The position numbers were made by a program, and so were the translations under genes. Source: Lichenihabitans sp033947565 (GTDB lineage: Bacteria > Pseudomonadota > Alphaproteobacteria > Rhizobiales > Beijerinckiaceae). From it: DNA of 64,000 bases. Within the stretch, counting starts at the first letter, position 1, and the number at the start of each line of letters is the position of its first letter. Shown piece after piece: positions 1-8,469 of this stretch. Below the pieces are notes generated by a model. The model was not told where the DNA came from. It worked only from the letters and a program-made list of their open reading frames with translations, and did no database searches. The DNA lies in assembly GCF_033947565.1 (NCBI RefSeq), contig NZ_JARPVX010000011.1, positions 29,567 to 93,566 on the forward strand, written 5' to 3'.

Positions 1-909
1 AGCCGCGCCATCGCGGTCGGCTGCGGCGGGGCCTCGATCGTGGTCGGGCTTGCCTGGGGGTTCCCGACCTGCCTCGGCGATCCCATGGCGGGCGTCGATC
101 CCTTGCTGCGTCGGGAATGGCTCGATGGGGTCGGTGAGGCCCTGCCGTTGTCCCGGCTGATCGCGGCATCGTGGCCCGAAGGGATGGCTCTGCTGCTCAC
201 GCTTGCGGGCGGTCTCGGCGCGACCGTCCTGGCGACCGTCGCGGCCAGGCCCGATCGGCATGCAGGCTGGCTGGGCCTGCTGGTCTTGGCGAGCATCGGC
301 GTGGCGGGCACGCTCTGGCAGGTGAGGGTGGCGGCCTCGACGGCGGCGCTGCTGGTTCCGGGCTCGGCCTGGCTGGTCGGGCAGGTGTTCGAGCGCGCCA
401 GCCGGCGGCCCGGGCGGCCGGCCCTGCTGCTCGCGGTTGTGAGTGGTGTGATGCTCGGCGGATCGGGATGGAGCGCCATGGCCGGCTTGGGGGCCCGGCA
501 CGGTTCAGGTGCGGCCGCCGCGGCGCGGCCCGCCGACTGCTTCGATCCCGCCGCCTTTGCGGGGCTGGCGGCGCTGCCGCCAGGGCTCGTGCTGTCCAGC
601 ATCGATCCCGGCTCGGCACTCCTGGCCTATACCGGCCACACGGTGCTGGCCGCCCCCTATCATCGCAACACCTACGGCAATCGGCTGTCGCTGCTGGCCC
701 TGGCGGCACTGCCCGAGGCCAGCCTGCCGATGCTGCGGCAAGCGGGCGTGCGCTATCTGGCGCTGTGCCGTGCCTCGAACGAAACGGCCGAGACCGTGGC
801 GACCCACCCGGATAGCCTGTCGGCGCGCCTCATGGCCGGTCAGGTGCCCCCCGGCCTGACGCGGCTCGGCGGCGATCGGGACACCTACCTGATCTGGCAG
901 GTCGATTGA
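1..909 (+). CDS. C-terminal part of a polytopic membrane protein (5' end outside window)
   Basis: The reading frame is open from base 1 with no start seen, so the gene begins upstream; the GTG at 40 is only the first possible internal start. The visible part has several hydrophobic segments in its first half (LLLTLAGGLGATVLATVAA and two later ones), then a soluble tail of about 120 residues starting near DCFDPAAFAGL. Layout and motifs resemble uncharacterised alphaproteobacterial membrane proteins with a glycosyltransferase-C-like architecture (inference from memory of the family). It ends 8 bases before the convergent copD gene. Function unknown. Confidence 0.7.
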   Translation, partial: SRAIAVGCGGASIVVGLAWGFPTCLGDPMAGVDPLLRREWLDGVGEALPLSRLIAASWPEGMALLLTLAGGLGATVLATVAARPDRHAGWLGLLVLASIGVAGTLWQVRVAASTAALLVPGSAWLVGQVFERASRRPGRPALLLAVVSGVMLGGSGWSAMAGLGARHGSGAAAAARPADCFDPAAFAGLAALPPGLVLSSIDPGSALLAYTGHTVLAAPYHRNTYGNRLSLLALAALPEASLPMLRQAGVRYLALCRASNETAETVATHPDSLSARLMAGQVPPGLTRLGGDRDTYLIWQVD

Positions 910-916
910 ACCTCGC

Positions 917-1816
917 TCAGCCGGGTTCCAGTAGGCCGAACACGGCCACCAGCGCCACGGCCATGATGCCCAACCCGATCTCCGTCAGCGTTGCGCCGCG
1001 GATGCGGTTCATCGCCCGGCCATCCCCGCGGATCCACTGACGGAGAAAGCCGTAACGGTTGAGGAGAGCCAGGGCCGTCATCAACAGAGCGCAGGCGATC
1101 TTTAGGGCCAGCAACGTTCTGTAGGGCGAAGCGTCGGTCCACGACAAACCACCGGGCCCCGACGCATGGCCAAGCACCAGCGCGGCATTGATGGCGCCGG
1201 TGGCCAACACCCCGGCAACAGCCGCGTGCCCGACGGTCGAGAAGCGCCGCAGCGCCAGCACGGCGTCGCCATGCGTATCCCGTGCCGCCTCGGCCAGGAT
1301 GGGGAAGAGCAGCGGGAGCGACCCGAGCCAGAAGCCAGCCGCCAGCAGGTGCAGCCACGTCGCTCCGCGCTGCAGCAGCCCGGGCACGCCGGCCCGCATG
1401 GCGGCATGCCCGCCGGCCGCGACACCCGCCAGCAACAGGCCCGCCACGACCGCCGTCGCGGCCGTGCGCCCGGGCAGGCGTCCGAGCGACAGACCGAGCA
1501 GGGCCGCCGCCGCAACCGCTTGGGCGACCCAGAGCGGCCCGAGATTCGTCTCAAACAACACGTCTGCGAGGCGTCCGGGCGTCAGCGCATCGGCCCACAG
1601 GCCGCCGAGCGCCGCCGCCTGCAGCGGCAGGGAGGCCGCGACACTGAGGGCCGCAGTGGCGGCGGCCAACACCTGCCAGGGTCGGAAGCGTGGCTCGAGC
1701 CGATACCGCAAGGCCGGCGGCACCAGCACGCCGCTATAGATCCCACCGCCCCACAGCATGAGCGTCGGGACGTCGCGCAGCCAGCGGACGACGGCCATTC
1801 CCGTGTCGATCTCCAT
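917..1816 (-). CDS. copD: CopD family copper-homeostasis membrane protein
   Basis: 299-residue inner-membrane protein with about eight hydrophobic helices, matching the CopD/PcoD family, which is linked to copper uptake or tolerance and usually acts with periplasmic CopC. The pattern seen is a long N-terminal helix pair, a central HLLAAGFWLGSLPLLFP segment (the typical 'H-aaGfWlG-L' signature) and a C-terminal helix ending in GLLEPG. No copC is next to it. It lies 51 bases downstream of a lipoprotein gene on the same strand and may be the last gene of an SRAP-lipoprotein-copD transcript. Family call firm; metal role inferred. Confidence 0.85.
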   Translation of the reverse strand: MEIDTGMAVVRWLRDVPTLMLWGGGIYSGVLVPPALRYRLEPRFRPWQVLAAATAALSVAASLPLQAAALGGLWADALTPGRLADVLFETNLGPLWVAQAVAAAALLGLSLGRLPGRTAATAVVAGLLLAGVAAGGHAAMRAGVPGLLQRGATWLHLLAAGFWLGSLPLLFPILAEAARDTHGDAVLALRRFSTVGHAAVAGVLATGAINAALVLGHASGPGGLSWTDASPYRTLLALKIACALLMTALALLNRYGFLRQWIRGDGRAMNRIRGATLTEIGLGIMAVALVAVFGLLEPG

Positions 1817-1867
1817 GCCGCTCCCCGGCAGCGACGCCGTTGCTACGGCCGCGAAGCCGCCGATGCC

Positions 1868-2308
1868 TCACACCTGGACGACGCTGACCGGTACCGCTCC
1901 GACGCCGGCCGTCGGATGGCGCAGATCGACGTCGACGCGCCAATGGACGATGAAATGCGAAGCCGAAGGGCGGTACAGCCCCACCACATCTTCCGTGGTG
2001 TAGGCCAGGTGGCAGACCTGCCCCACACGGCAGCCACCGCCGATGCTGCCGGCCAGCGCCGGTATACCGAGGGAACTGCTGGCGAGCGCCGCCTTGACGC
2101 AGGCGGTCTCGCCCGCTTCCGTGCGCTTGTCGCATTGCGACAGGGCGCGTTCGATTGAGGTTCGGGGCGCGTCGACCGTATTCTCGATGCGCAGCACGTC
2201 CGGCACCGGCACCTTGGGCAGGTCGGACACCAGGGGCAAGGTTTCGAGCGTCGAACAGGCCGCGAGCCAAAGGCACGGCAGCAGCAGGAGGGCGGTTCGG
2301 AGGTTCAA
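1868..2308 (-). CDS. Small putative lipoprotein, function unknown
   Basis: 146-residue protein starting at a TTG that overlaps the stop of the upstream SRAP gene (TTGA). The N-terminus is a clear lipoprotein signal: a charged start, a leucine-rich core, then the lipobox LAAC with the acceptor cysteine near residue 18. The mature part has four further cysteines (SQCDK, TACVK, GGCRVGQVC), which suggests disulfides in the periplasm, and no recognised domain. The TTG start is chosen because it gives a complete signal peptide and a translationally coupled overlap; no ATG in frame fits. I do not recognise a family. Confidence 0.75.
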   Translation of the reverse strand: MNLRTALLLLPCLWLAACSTLETLPLVSDLPKVPVPDVLRIENTVDAPRTSIERALSQCDKRTEAGETACVKAALASSSLGIPALAGSIGGGCRVGQVCHLAYTTEDVVGLYRPSASHFIVHWRVDVDLRHPTAGVGAVPVSVVQV

Positions 2309-2976
2309 GCTACGGCTTCCGTCAAGCTGGGGTCGTCGTCGTCCTGTCCGGTGCGGTTGACGCGATCGGTGACGATCCATTGCCGCAGCGCATCGGCCGC
2401 CGCGGGTCGCAACATGGCCGCATCCGCGCGACCGCTCAGCCAGGCGTCGAACCCATCGGGGGTCAGCAGCACCGGCATGCGGTCGTGATAGGGCACCATC
2501 CAGTCGCTGGCGTCCGACACGACGATGGTTGCGGACAGGATCTCGGCGCCGGTGTCGGGGTCGCGCCAACGGTCCCACAATCCTGCGAAACCCAGCACGG
2601 GGCTCCCGTCGCCGGCCGTGAACAGGTGCGGCACGCGGGCTCCCTTCGGGCCTGTCCATTCGTAGAACCCGGAAGCCGGCACGATGCATCGGCGCTGCCG
2701 GAAGGCGTCGCGGAACATCGGCTTCGCGGCCACCGTTTCGGCCCGGGCGTTGAAGGTGGCCGGCACGTCGCGCAGGGTCTTCGACCACCAGGCCGGCACA
2801 AGACCCCACCGCATCCGCACCAGCTCGCGGCGGCCTTCGCGGTCGAGCCGCACCACGTCGATGGTGGTGGTGGGCGCGATATTATAGCGGGGTTGCAGGT
2901 TCAGCGGCGTGCCGATGACGGACAGGAACCGGTGCACCTCTGCCCAGGTGTAATGTTGCGTGAAGCGGCCGCACAT
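2305..2976 (-). CDS. yedK: SOS response-associated peptidase (SRAP, YedK/HMCES family)
   Basis: 223 residues, the usual SRAP length. SRAP proteins form a thiazolidine DNA-protein crosslink with abasic sites in single-stranded DNA through Cys2, protecting the lesion. The start MCGRFTQHYT places Cys2 correctly after Met removal. The other active-site residues are visible: Asn76 and Arg78 in FNARAE, Glu106 in SGFYEW and His164 in PYHDRMPV. The stop overlaps the TTG start of the lipoprotein gene. No LexA box could be recognised upstream by eye. Identification is firm. Confidence 0.95.
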   Translation of the reverse strand: MCGRFTQHYTWAEVHRFLSVIGTPLNLQPRYNIAPTTTIDVVRLDREGRRELVRMRWGLVPAWWSKTLRDVPATFNARAETVAAKPMFRDAFRQRRCIVPASGFYEWTGPKGARVPHLFTAGDGSPVLGFAGLWDRWRDPDTGAEILSATIVVSDASDWMVPYHDRMPVLLTPDGFDAWLSGRADAAMLRPAAADALRQWIVTDRVNRTGQDDDDPSLTEAVA

Positions 2977-3100
2977 GCGGGGACCATGCTCCGTCGTGGC
3001 TGGGATGTCGAGGGAGGAACGGCTTGCGCCGTCCCTGGGGGGCGCCTAGCCTGAGGTGTCACCGCGTCGCAGAACGCGGGCCAGCAGCCAGGAGGATGCA

Positions 3101-3535
3101 ATGACCTTATCGGTTATTCTCGCGGCGAAGGGCCGCGACGTCACCACCACCATGCCGGACCGGACTTTGCGCGACACCGTGCGGACGCTCGGTCGCGAGC
3201 GCATCGGCGCTATCGTGGTGGTGGACGGCGAACGCCGTGTTCACGGCATCGTATCGGAGCGCGACATCATCCGGGCGGTGGCGGCCCGCGACCTGACGGT
3301 GCTGGACGATCCGGTGTCGGGCCACATGACCACCCGGGTCGAGACCGCGACGCCCGACAGCGGCGTGATCGAAGCGTTGGCCCGCATGACGGCGGGGCGT
3401 TTCCGACATCTGCCGGTCGTCGAGGACGGCCGGCTCGCGGGGCTCGTGTCGATCGGCGACCTCGTCAAATACCGCTTGTCCGAGATGGAAACCGAGAATC
3501 AGGCCATGCGGGACTACATCACCGCGGTCGCCTGA
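3101..3535 (+). CDS. CBS domain-pair protein
   Basis: 144-residue cytoplasmic protein made of two CBS domains (about residues 5-60 and 70-130), the Bateman module that binds adenosyl ligands such as AMP, ATP or NAD(H). The repeated pattern is visible as IGAIVVVDGERRVHGIVSERD and, in the second half, RHLPVVEDGRLAGLVSIGD. The ATG at 3101 is chosen over an upstream GTG at 3056 because an AGGAGG ribosome site sits just before it. Such small CBS proteins are common in Hyphomicrobiales; the partner is unknown. It converges on hisI with a 10-base gap. Confidence 0.9.
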   Translation: MTLSVILAAKGRDVTTTMPDRTLRDTVRTLGRERIGAIVVVDGERRVHGIVSERDIIRAVAARDLTVLDDPVSGHMTTRVETATPDSGVIEALARMTAGRFRHLPVVEDGRLAGLVSIGDLVKYRLSEMETENQAMRDYITAVA

Positions 3536-3545
3536 ACCCCCGGCC

Positions 3546-3935
3546 TCAGCCCAGCATCTCCAGCCGCGGCGCCGACCCGGGCGTGGTCGCGACCCGACGA
3601 TAGAAGCAGGAATGGCGGCCGGTATGGCAGGCACCGCCGTCGCCGCCGACCGTGACGCGCGCCACGAGGGCGTCCTGGTCGCAATCGGTGCGCAATTCCA
3701 GCAGCCGTTGCGTCTGGCCGGAGGTGTCGCCCTTGCGCCAGAGCGCATCGCGGGATCGCGACCAATAGGTCATCACGCCGGTGTCCAGCGTCGCGTCGAG
3801 CGCCGCCTGGTTCATGTAGGCCACCATCAGCACCGTTCCGGTGCTGGCTTCCGTGGTGACACAGACGATGAGGCCCTGGGCATCGAAGCGGGGCGTGAAG
3901 GACGCGCCTTCCTCGAGAACCCTATCATGGCTCAT
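3546..3935 (-). CDS. hisI: Phosphoribosyl-AMP cyclohydrolase
   Basis: 129 residues. Catalyses the third step of histidine synthesis, opening the purine ring of phosphoribosyl-AMP; cytoplasmic, Zn and Mg dependent. Key motifs are VAYMNQAAL, TYWSRSRDALWRKGDTSG, the metal site TDCDQDA (about 83-89) and the cysteine pair in CHTGRHSCFYR (Cys103 and Cys110). The separate cyclohydrolase, not fused to HisE, is the usual alphaproteobacterial form. The ATG overlaps the folE stop (ATGA), so the two are translationally coupled; the folE-hisI pairing is common in Hyphomicrobiales. Confidence 0.96.
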   Translation of the reverse strand: MSHDRVLEEGASFTPRFDAQGLIVCVTTEASTGTVLMVAYMNQAALDATLDTGVMTYWSRSRDALWRKGDTSGQTQRLLELRTDCDQDALVARVTVGGDGGACHTGRHSCFYRRVATTPGSAPRLEMLG

Positions 3936-4561
3936 CGGGGCATCCGCACGAGCGTGATGAAGCGCGCTTGTTCGGCCGGATCGGAGAAGCAGCCCTTGAA
4001 GCTCGTCGTGATCGTGGAGGCGCCCTGCTTGCGGATGCCCCGCATCGACATGCACAGGTGCTCGGCCTCGACCATCACGGCGACACCGCGGGGCTGCAGG
4101 TGTTCGTCGATCGCCTGGGCGACCTGTTCGGTCATGGTTTCCTGCGTCTGCAGGCGGCGGGCGAACACATCCACCACGCGAGCGAGCTTCGACAGGCCGA
4201 GTACGCCATCGGCTGGGTAATAGGCGATGTCGACCCGTCCCATGAATGGGATGACGTGGTGCTCGCAATGCGACGCGAAGCCGATGTCGCGCACCAGCAC
4301 CATCTCGCTATAGCCCGCCACATCCTCGAATTTGCGTTGCAGGTAGGCGGCCGGATCGTCCCGATACCCCGAGAACAGATCTTCGTAGGACCGCACCATG
4401 CGTTTCGGCGTGTCGATCAGGCCTTCGCGGCCGGGATCGTCGCCGGCCCAGCGCAGCAGCGTGCGGACGGCGTCTTCGGCCTCCTCGCGGGTGGGGCGGC
4501 GCCCGGCATCCGCGTCGGGGGCCTCGACCCCCGGGGGCGTCGGTTGCACGATGGCGTTCAT
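3932..4561 (-). CDS. folE: GTP cyclohydrolase I
   Basis: 209-residue enzyme converting GTP to dihydroneopterin triphosphate, the first step of folate/pterin synthesis. Zinc ligands are visible: Cys99 and His102 in SHCEHHVIPF and Cys170 in EHLCMSMRG. The catalytic core runs from about residue 45 to the end (TPKRMVRSYEDLFSGY onwards), with a poorly conserved N-terminal extension. The start MNAIVQ is chosen over an upstream frame extension because the added residues have no family character. First gene of the folE-hisI pair; divergent from the NifU-like gene with 109 bases between them. Confidence 0.96.
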   Translation of the reverse strand: MNAIVQPTPPGVEAPDADAGRRPTREEAEDAVRTLLRWAGDDPGREGLIDTPKRMVRSYEDLFSGYRDDPAAYLQRKFEDVAGYSEMVLVRDIGFASHCEHHVIPFMGRVDIAYYPADGVLGLSKLARVVDVFARRLQTQETMTEQVAQAIDEHLQPRGVAVMVEAEHLCMSMRGIRKQGASTITTSFKGCFSDPAEQARFITLVRMPR

Positions 4562-4670
4562 GGTTCTCAGATCCTCGGCCCGGCGGGTCTCGCGGAGGCC
4601 GGGCGTGGCGCCTATATAGAGGCGGTGACCGGACAATGCACCTCATGGCTGATCCCGGCGGACGGCATCG

Positions 4671-5123
4671 ATGCTCAGCGACATCTATAACACCCGCATC
4701 CTGGCCCTGGCCGGCAACATTCCACGCCTGGGCCGGCTTCCGGCACCGGACGGCACCGCGACCGCTCATTCGCGCCTGTGCGGCTCGACCGTGACGGTCG
4801 ACCTCGTCCTGCGGGACGGTCGGGTGGCGGACTTCGCCCATGATGTGAAGGCCTGCGCCCTGGGGCAGGCCTCCTCGGCCATCATGGCGGAAGGGATCAT
4901 CGGCAGTACGCCGAGCGATCTCAAGGATTTGCGCGATCAGGTTCATGCCATGCTGAAGCAAGGCGGCGCGCCGCCCAAAGGCCGGTGGAGCGGTGTGGCT
5001 GTGCTGGAGCCGGTCCGGGATTTCAAGGCCCGGCACGCCTCCACGCTGTTGACCTTCGATGCGGTGGTGGAAGCCCTGGCCCAGGCCGAAGCGCGGCAGG
5101 GCAGGCTTGCGGCCGCCGTCTGA
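4671..5123 (+). CDS. NifU/IscU-like iron-sulfur cluster scaffold protein
   Basis: 150-residue protein of the IscU/NifU N-terminal fold. Expected cysteines are visible in LCGSTVTVDL (about residue 38) and DVKACALGQASS (about residue 63), with the HDV-ACALGQAS pattern characteristic of this alphaproteobacterial subgroup. The third canonical cysteine is not obvious; a histidine or other residue may replace it. Likely role: cluster assembly or transfer (inferred). Its 3' end overlaps the start of yidD by 17 bases, so the two are probably co-transcribed. Confidence 0.85.
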   Translation: MLSDIYNTRILALAGNIPRLGRLPAPDGTATAHSRLCGSTVTVDLVLRDGRVADFAHDVKACALGQASSAIMAEGIIGSTPSDLKDLRDQVHAMLKQGGAPPKGRWSGVAVLEPVRDFKARHASTLLTFDAVVEALAQAEARQGRLAAAV

Positions 5124-5433
5124 AGCGCGGCGCGGGCTGGCAGCAGGCCTCGCGCATGGCCTGATACTGGGCTACCAGCTCAGTCTGTCGGGCCTGATCG
5201 GGCGCCAGTGCCGCTTTCTGCCGAGCTGTTCGGATTATATGGACGAGGCCATCGCCCGGCATGGGCTGTGGCGAGGGGGATGGCTTGGCGCCACGCGTTT
5301 CTGCGATTGCCATCCGTGGGGCGGCTCCGGCTACGATCCCGTGCCGGACCGCTTGCCGGCTCTGGCGCCGTGGCGGTTGCGACGGGCTTGCCGGGCTCAG
5401 GAGCGGGCCAGCAATTGTGCCGATAGCCCGTAG
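5107..5433 (+). CDS. yidD: Membrane protein insertion efficiency factor YidD
   Basis: About 108 residues. YidD assists YidC-dependent insertion of inner-membrane proteins. The family core is clear: LSGLIGRQCRFLPSCSDY, then AIARHGLWRGG and the closing CHPWGGSGYDPVP. No ATG precedes the core in frame; the TTG at 5107 is the best start and lies inside the upstream scaffold gene, suggesting coupled translation. In many bacteria yidD sits with rpmH-rnpA, but Hyphomicrobiales often have it beside this scaffold gene. The 3' end overlaps the convergent gene by 37 bases. Start uncertain; identity firm. Confidence 0.88.
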   Translation: MRPPSEARRGLAAGLAHGLILGYQLSLSGLIGRQCRFLPSCSDYMDEAIARHGLWRGGWLGATRFCDCHPWGGSGYDPVPDRLPALAPWRLRRACRAQERASNCADSP

Positions 5434-6206
5434 ATGCGCAGGCGCAGGTCGTCCGGCATGTCGCTCAGCACATGCAGATAGGTACGACCGCCGTCGCAGA
5501 TCTGCTGATCGGGCAGGGGCGGGTCGAAGGTCTTGCCGTCGAGCAGCGCCGCGATCTGTTCGTCGGTCAGGTTCTGCGCCTTCAGGGCGGCGGTGAGCTG
5601 ATCGAAATCGGCGTTGGTGGGCTGCTGCCGTTCGACGGGCTTTCGCTGCCCATCCGCGATGGCGTTCAGCGTCGCCATCGCGATGCGGGCCAGGGCGCCG
5701 CGGTGTGTCGCCGCAAAGGCCATGAAGCCGGGCCCCGAGCCGCCATACAGGAAATCGGCGCAAAGCGACGGGTCCCGTTCGGCCAGGGTATCCAGCATGG
5801 CGCCCTGGGCCGCGAACACTTCGCCGAGCGGTAGCGGCTCCGCCTTGGCGGCCAGCACGCCCCGCGATTGCCGCAGGTCTCGCAGGGCATCGGTGAGGAG
5901 CCGCTCGGGGTTGGGCGGCCGCCCGGTGCGCATCACGGTCTGGCTGGCCCGATCGAGGACGCCCGCATATTGGGTCGGGAATTCCGTGCGAAGCCGGTCA
6001 TAGAACGGCGCATAATCGGGCGCGTCGCCCATGCGCGACAAAACCAGGGCCTTGGCCGCCGCAGCGTCCGGGCGGGGCGGGGCATCGACGGGGCGAAATG
6101 CGACCGCCGGCACGGTGGCGGTCGGCGCCCATCGGGCCATGCGCCAGCCGAGACTCGCCACCAGGGCTACGGCCAAGCCGAGCAGCACGAAACGCAGTGC
6201 CTTCAT
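5397..6206 (-). CDS. Hypothetical protein with one N-terminal membrane segment
   Basis: 269 residues from the ATG at 6206. One hydrophobic stretch near residues 5-22 (FVLLGLAVALVASLGW) can be a signal anchor or uncleaved signal; the rest is soluble, mainly alpha-helical and likely periplasmic. Two cysteines occur late (SLCADFLY and QQICDGG). Segments such as DQLTAALKAQNLTDEQIAAL look like helical hairpins. I do not recognise a domain. An upstream in-frame start at 6272 exists, but the 6206 ATG gives a proper positively charged N-terminus. Its 3' end overlaps yidD on the other strand. Confidence 0.75.
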   Translation of the reverse strand: MKALRFVLLGLAVALVASLGWRMARWAPTATVPAVAFRPVDAPPRPDAAAAKALVLSRMGDAPDYAPFYDRLRTEFPTQYAGVLDRASQTVMRTGRPPNPERLLTDALRDLRQSRGVLAAKAEPLPLGEVFAAQGAMLDTLAERDPSLCADFLYGGSGPGFMAFAATHRGALARIAMATLNAIADGQRKPVERQQPTNADFDQLTAALKAQNLTDEQIAALLDGKTFDPPLPDQQICDGGRTYLHVLSDMPDDLRLRIYGLSAQLLARS

Positions 6207-6401
6207 GGCCACAACCCTTAGAACCCGCCGCCATTCTAGGGAAGCCCCCGGGATCGGCAAGGCCACGCTCAAGCCCGAACACGGCGCAACCTGGCCGAAG
6301 GCGCTTGTTTCACCGGCGCGGGTGACTTATCCGGGCGACCTCACCCCATGACGCGCCTACGTCGACATGTATCGGCGAGTGGGCGCGAAAGGACAGCAGC
6401 T

Positions 6402-8366
6402 ATGATCACCGTAACCTTCCCGGATGGCGCCAGCCGCTCCTACGAGCCTGGCACCACGGGCCTCGCCATCGCGTCCGGCATCTCGCCCTCGCTGGCCAAG
6501 CGCACCGTCGCGATGGCGCTCGACGGCGTCGTGACCGACCTTGCGGATGCGATCACCCGCGACGCGCGCATCGAATTCGTCAATCGGGAGGACCCGCGCG
6601 CGCTCGAACTGATCCGGCACGACACGGCCCATGTGCTGGCCGAGGCCGTGCAGGCGCTGTATCCCGGCACCCAGGTGACCATCGGCCCGGTGATCGACGA
6701 CGGCTTTTATTACGACTTCCACCGCGCCACCCCGTTCACGCCCGAGGATTTCGCCACCATCGAGGCGAAGATGCGCGAGATCATCGGCAAGGATCGGCCC
6801 TTCACTAAGACGGTGAAGAGCCGGGACGAGGCGCGCGCCTTTTTCGAAGCACGCGGCGAAGCCTTCAAGGTGGAGCTCGTCGACGCGATCCCGGCCGGCC
6901 AGGACCTGAAGTTCTACAGCCAGGGCGAGTGGATCGACCTGTGCCGCGGCCCGCACATGACCTCGACCGGCAAGGTCGGCACCGCCTTCAAGCTGATGAA
7001 GGTGGCGGGCGCATATTGGCGTGGCGATTCGACCAAGCCGATGTTGTCGCGCATCTACGGCACCGCCTTCGCCAAGCAGGCCGATCTCGACGCCCACCTG
7101 CACCGGCTCGAGGAGGCGGCCAAGCGCGACCACCGGCGGCTCGGACGCGAGATGGACCTGTTCCATTTCCAGGAAGAAGGGCCGGGCACCATCTTCTGGC
7201 ACCCGAAGGGCTGGACCCTGTTCCAGACCCTGATCGGCTACATGCGCCGCCGCCAGCAGGCGGCCGGCTATATCGAGGTCAACACCCCGCAGGTGCTCGA
7301 CCGCGCCTTGTGGGAAACCTCGGGCCATTGGTCGAGCTACCGCGAGAACATGTTCGTCACCACGACCGAGGACAAGCGGGTCTTCGCGCTGAAGCCGATG
7401 AACTGCCCCGGCCACGTGCAGATCTTCAAGAACGGCTTGAAGAGCTACCGCGATCTACCGCTGAAGATTGCGGAATTCGGCATCGTGCATCGCTATGAGC
7501 CGTCCGGCGCGCTGCATGGCATCATGCGGGTGCGCGCCTTCACCCAGGACGACGCCCACATCTTCTGCACCGAAGACCAGATCCAGGCCGAAAGCCTGAA
7601 GGTCAACGACCTCATCATGTCGATCTACCGCGACTTCGGCTTCGACGACGTGCAGGTGAAGCTGTCGACCCGGCCCGAGAAGCGCGTCGGCACCGATCAG
7701 GTCTGGGACGAGGCGGAGCGCTCGCTCGGCCTCGTGCTCGATGTGCTGGCCCAGCAGGGCATCCCGACGGCCGTCAACCCGGGCGAGGGCGCCTTCTACG
7801 GCCCGAAGCTCGAATATGTGCTGCGCGACGCCATCGGGCGGGAATGGCAGTGCGGCACCAACCAGGTGGATTTCAACCTGCCGGAGCGCTTCGGTGCCTT
7901 TTATATCGGCCCGAATAGCGAGAAGGTGACGCCCGTCATGCTGCATCGGGCGATGTTCGGATCGCTCGAACGCTTTACCGGCATCCTGATCGAGCATCAT
8001 GCCGGGCATCTGCCGCTGTGGCTGTCGCCCGTGCAGGTGGTGGTCGCCACCATCACCCAGGAGGCTGACGACTACGGACGCGAGATCATCGAGCGCTCCC
8101 AGGCGATGGGCCTGCGCATCGAGGGCGATTTCCGCAACGAAAAGATCACCTACAAGGTGCGCGAACATTCGTTGGCCAAGACGCCCGTGCTGCTGGTGCT
8201 GGGCCGCAAGGAAGCGGCGGAGCGCACCGTCTCGATCCGGCGGCTCGGCTCGACCGAGCAGACCAGCATGGGGCTCGATGCGGCCTTGCGGATGCTGGCC
8301 GACGAAGCCGTGCCCCCGGACGTCAGGCGGCAGGACCAGGCCCGGTTGGCGGTCGCAGCCGAATAA
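6402..8366 (+). CDS. thrS: Threonyl-tRNA synthetase
   Basis: 654-residue class II aminoacyl-tRNA synthetase that charges tRNA-Thr. Domains in order: TGS (about 1-60, MITVTFPDGASRSYEPG), second additional domain with the editing motif HDTAHVLAEA and GRGP-type residues, class II catalytic core with MNCPGH supplying the zinc cysteine, and the C-terminal anticodon-binding domain. Length is normal. The ATG at 6402 is chosen over an upstream frame start at 6348 because the TGS domain begins there. A palindromic repeat follows 3 bases after the stop and could serve as its terminator. Confidence 0.97.
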   Translation: MITVTFPDGASRSYEPGTTGLAIASGISPSLAKRTVAMALDGVVTDLADAITRDARIEFVNREDPRALELIRHDTAHVLAEAVQALYPGTQVTIGPVIDDGFYYDFHRATPFTPEDFATIEAKMREIIGKDRPFTKTVKSRDEARAFFEARGEAFKVELVDAIPAGQDLKFYSQGEWIDLCRGPHMTSTGKVGTAFKLMKVAGAYWRGDSTKPMLSRIYGTAFAKQADLDAHLHRLEEAAKRDHRRLGREMDLFHFQEEGPGTIFWHPKGWTLFQTLIGYMRRRQQAAGYIEVNTPQVLDRALWETSGHWSSYRENMFVTTTEDKRVFALKPMNCPGHVQIFKNGLKSYRDLPLKIAEFGIVHRYEPSGALHGIMRVRAFTQDDAHIFCTEDQIQAESLKVNDLIMSIYRDFGFDDVQVKLSTRPEKRVGTDQVWDEAERSLGLVLDVLAQQGIPTAVNPGEGAFYGPKLEYVLRDAIGREWQCGTNQVDFNLPERFGAFYIGPNSEKVTPVMLHRAMFGSLERFTGILIEHHAGHLPLWLSPVQVVVATITQEADDYGREIIERSQAMGLRIEGDFRNEKITYKVREHSLAKTPVLLVLGRKEAAERTVSIRRLGSTEQTSMGLDAALRMLADEAVPPDVRRQDQARLAVAAE

Positions 8367-8368
8367 AG

Positions 8369-8453
8369 CTCGTCATTGCGAGCGAAGCGAAGCAACCCAG
8401 GGGGGACGCGCACCCCTGGGTTGCTTCGTCGCTGCGCTCCTCGCAATGACGAG
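8369..8453. repeat. Palindromic intergenic repeat of the CGTCATTGCGAGCG type
   Basis: An 85-base inverted repeat starting CTCGTCATTGCGAG and ending CTCGCAATGACGAG, with a central stem AAGCAACCCAGGGG / CCCCTGGGTTGCTT. The arms differ by small insertions, so the stem is long but imperfect. Sequences beginning CGTCATTGCGAGCG...AAGCAA are well-known dispersed palindromic elements in alphaproteobacteria (established knowledge). Only this copy was noticed in the window. It lies between thrS and a convergent gene, so it may also end transcription from both sides. Confidence 0.8.
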
Positions 8454-8469
8454 AAAGCGCTTCTGATCG

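Noticed and set aside
4612..4619. CTATATAG palindrome between folE and the NifU-like gene as a shared -10 box
   Set aside because: It looks like a -10 element in both directions, but no -35 box at suitable spacing was found on either side.
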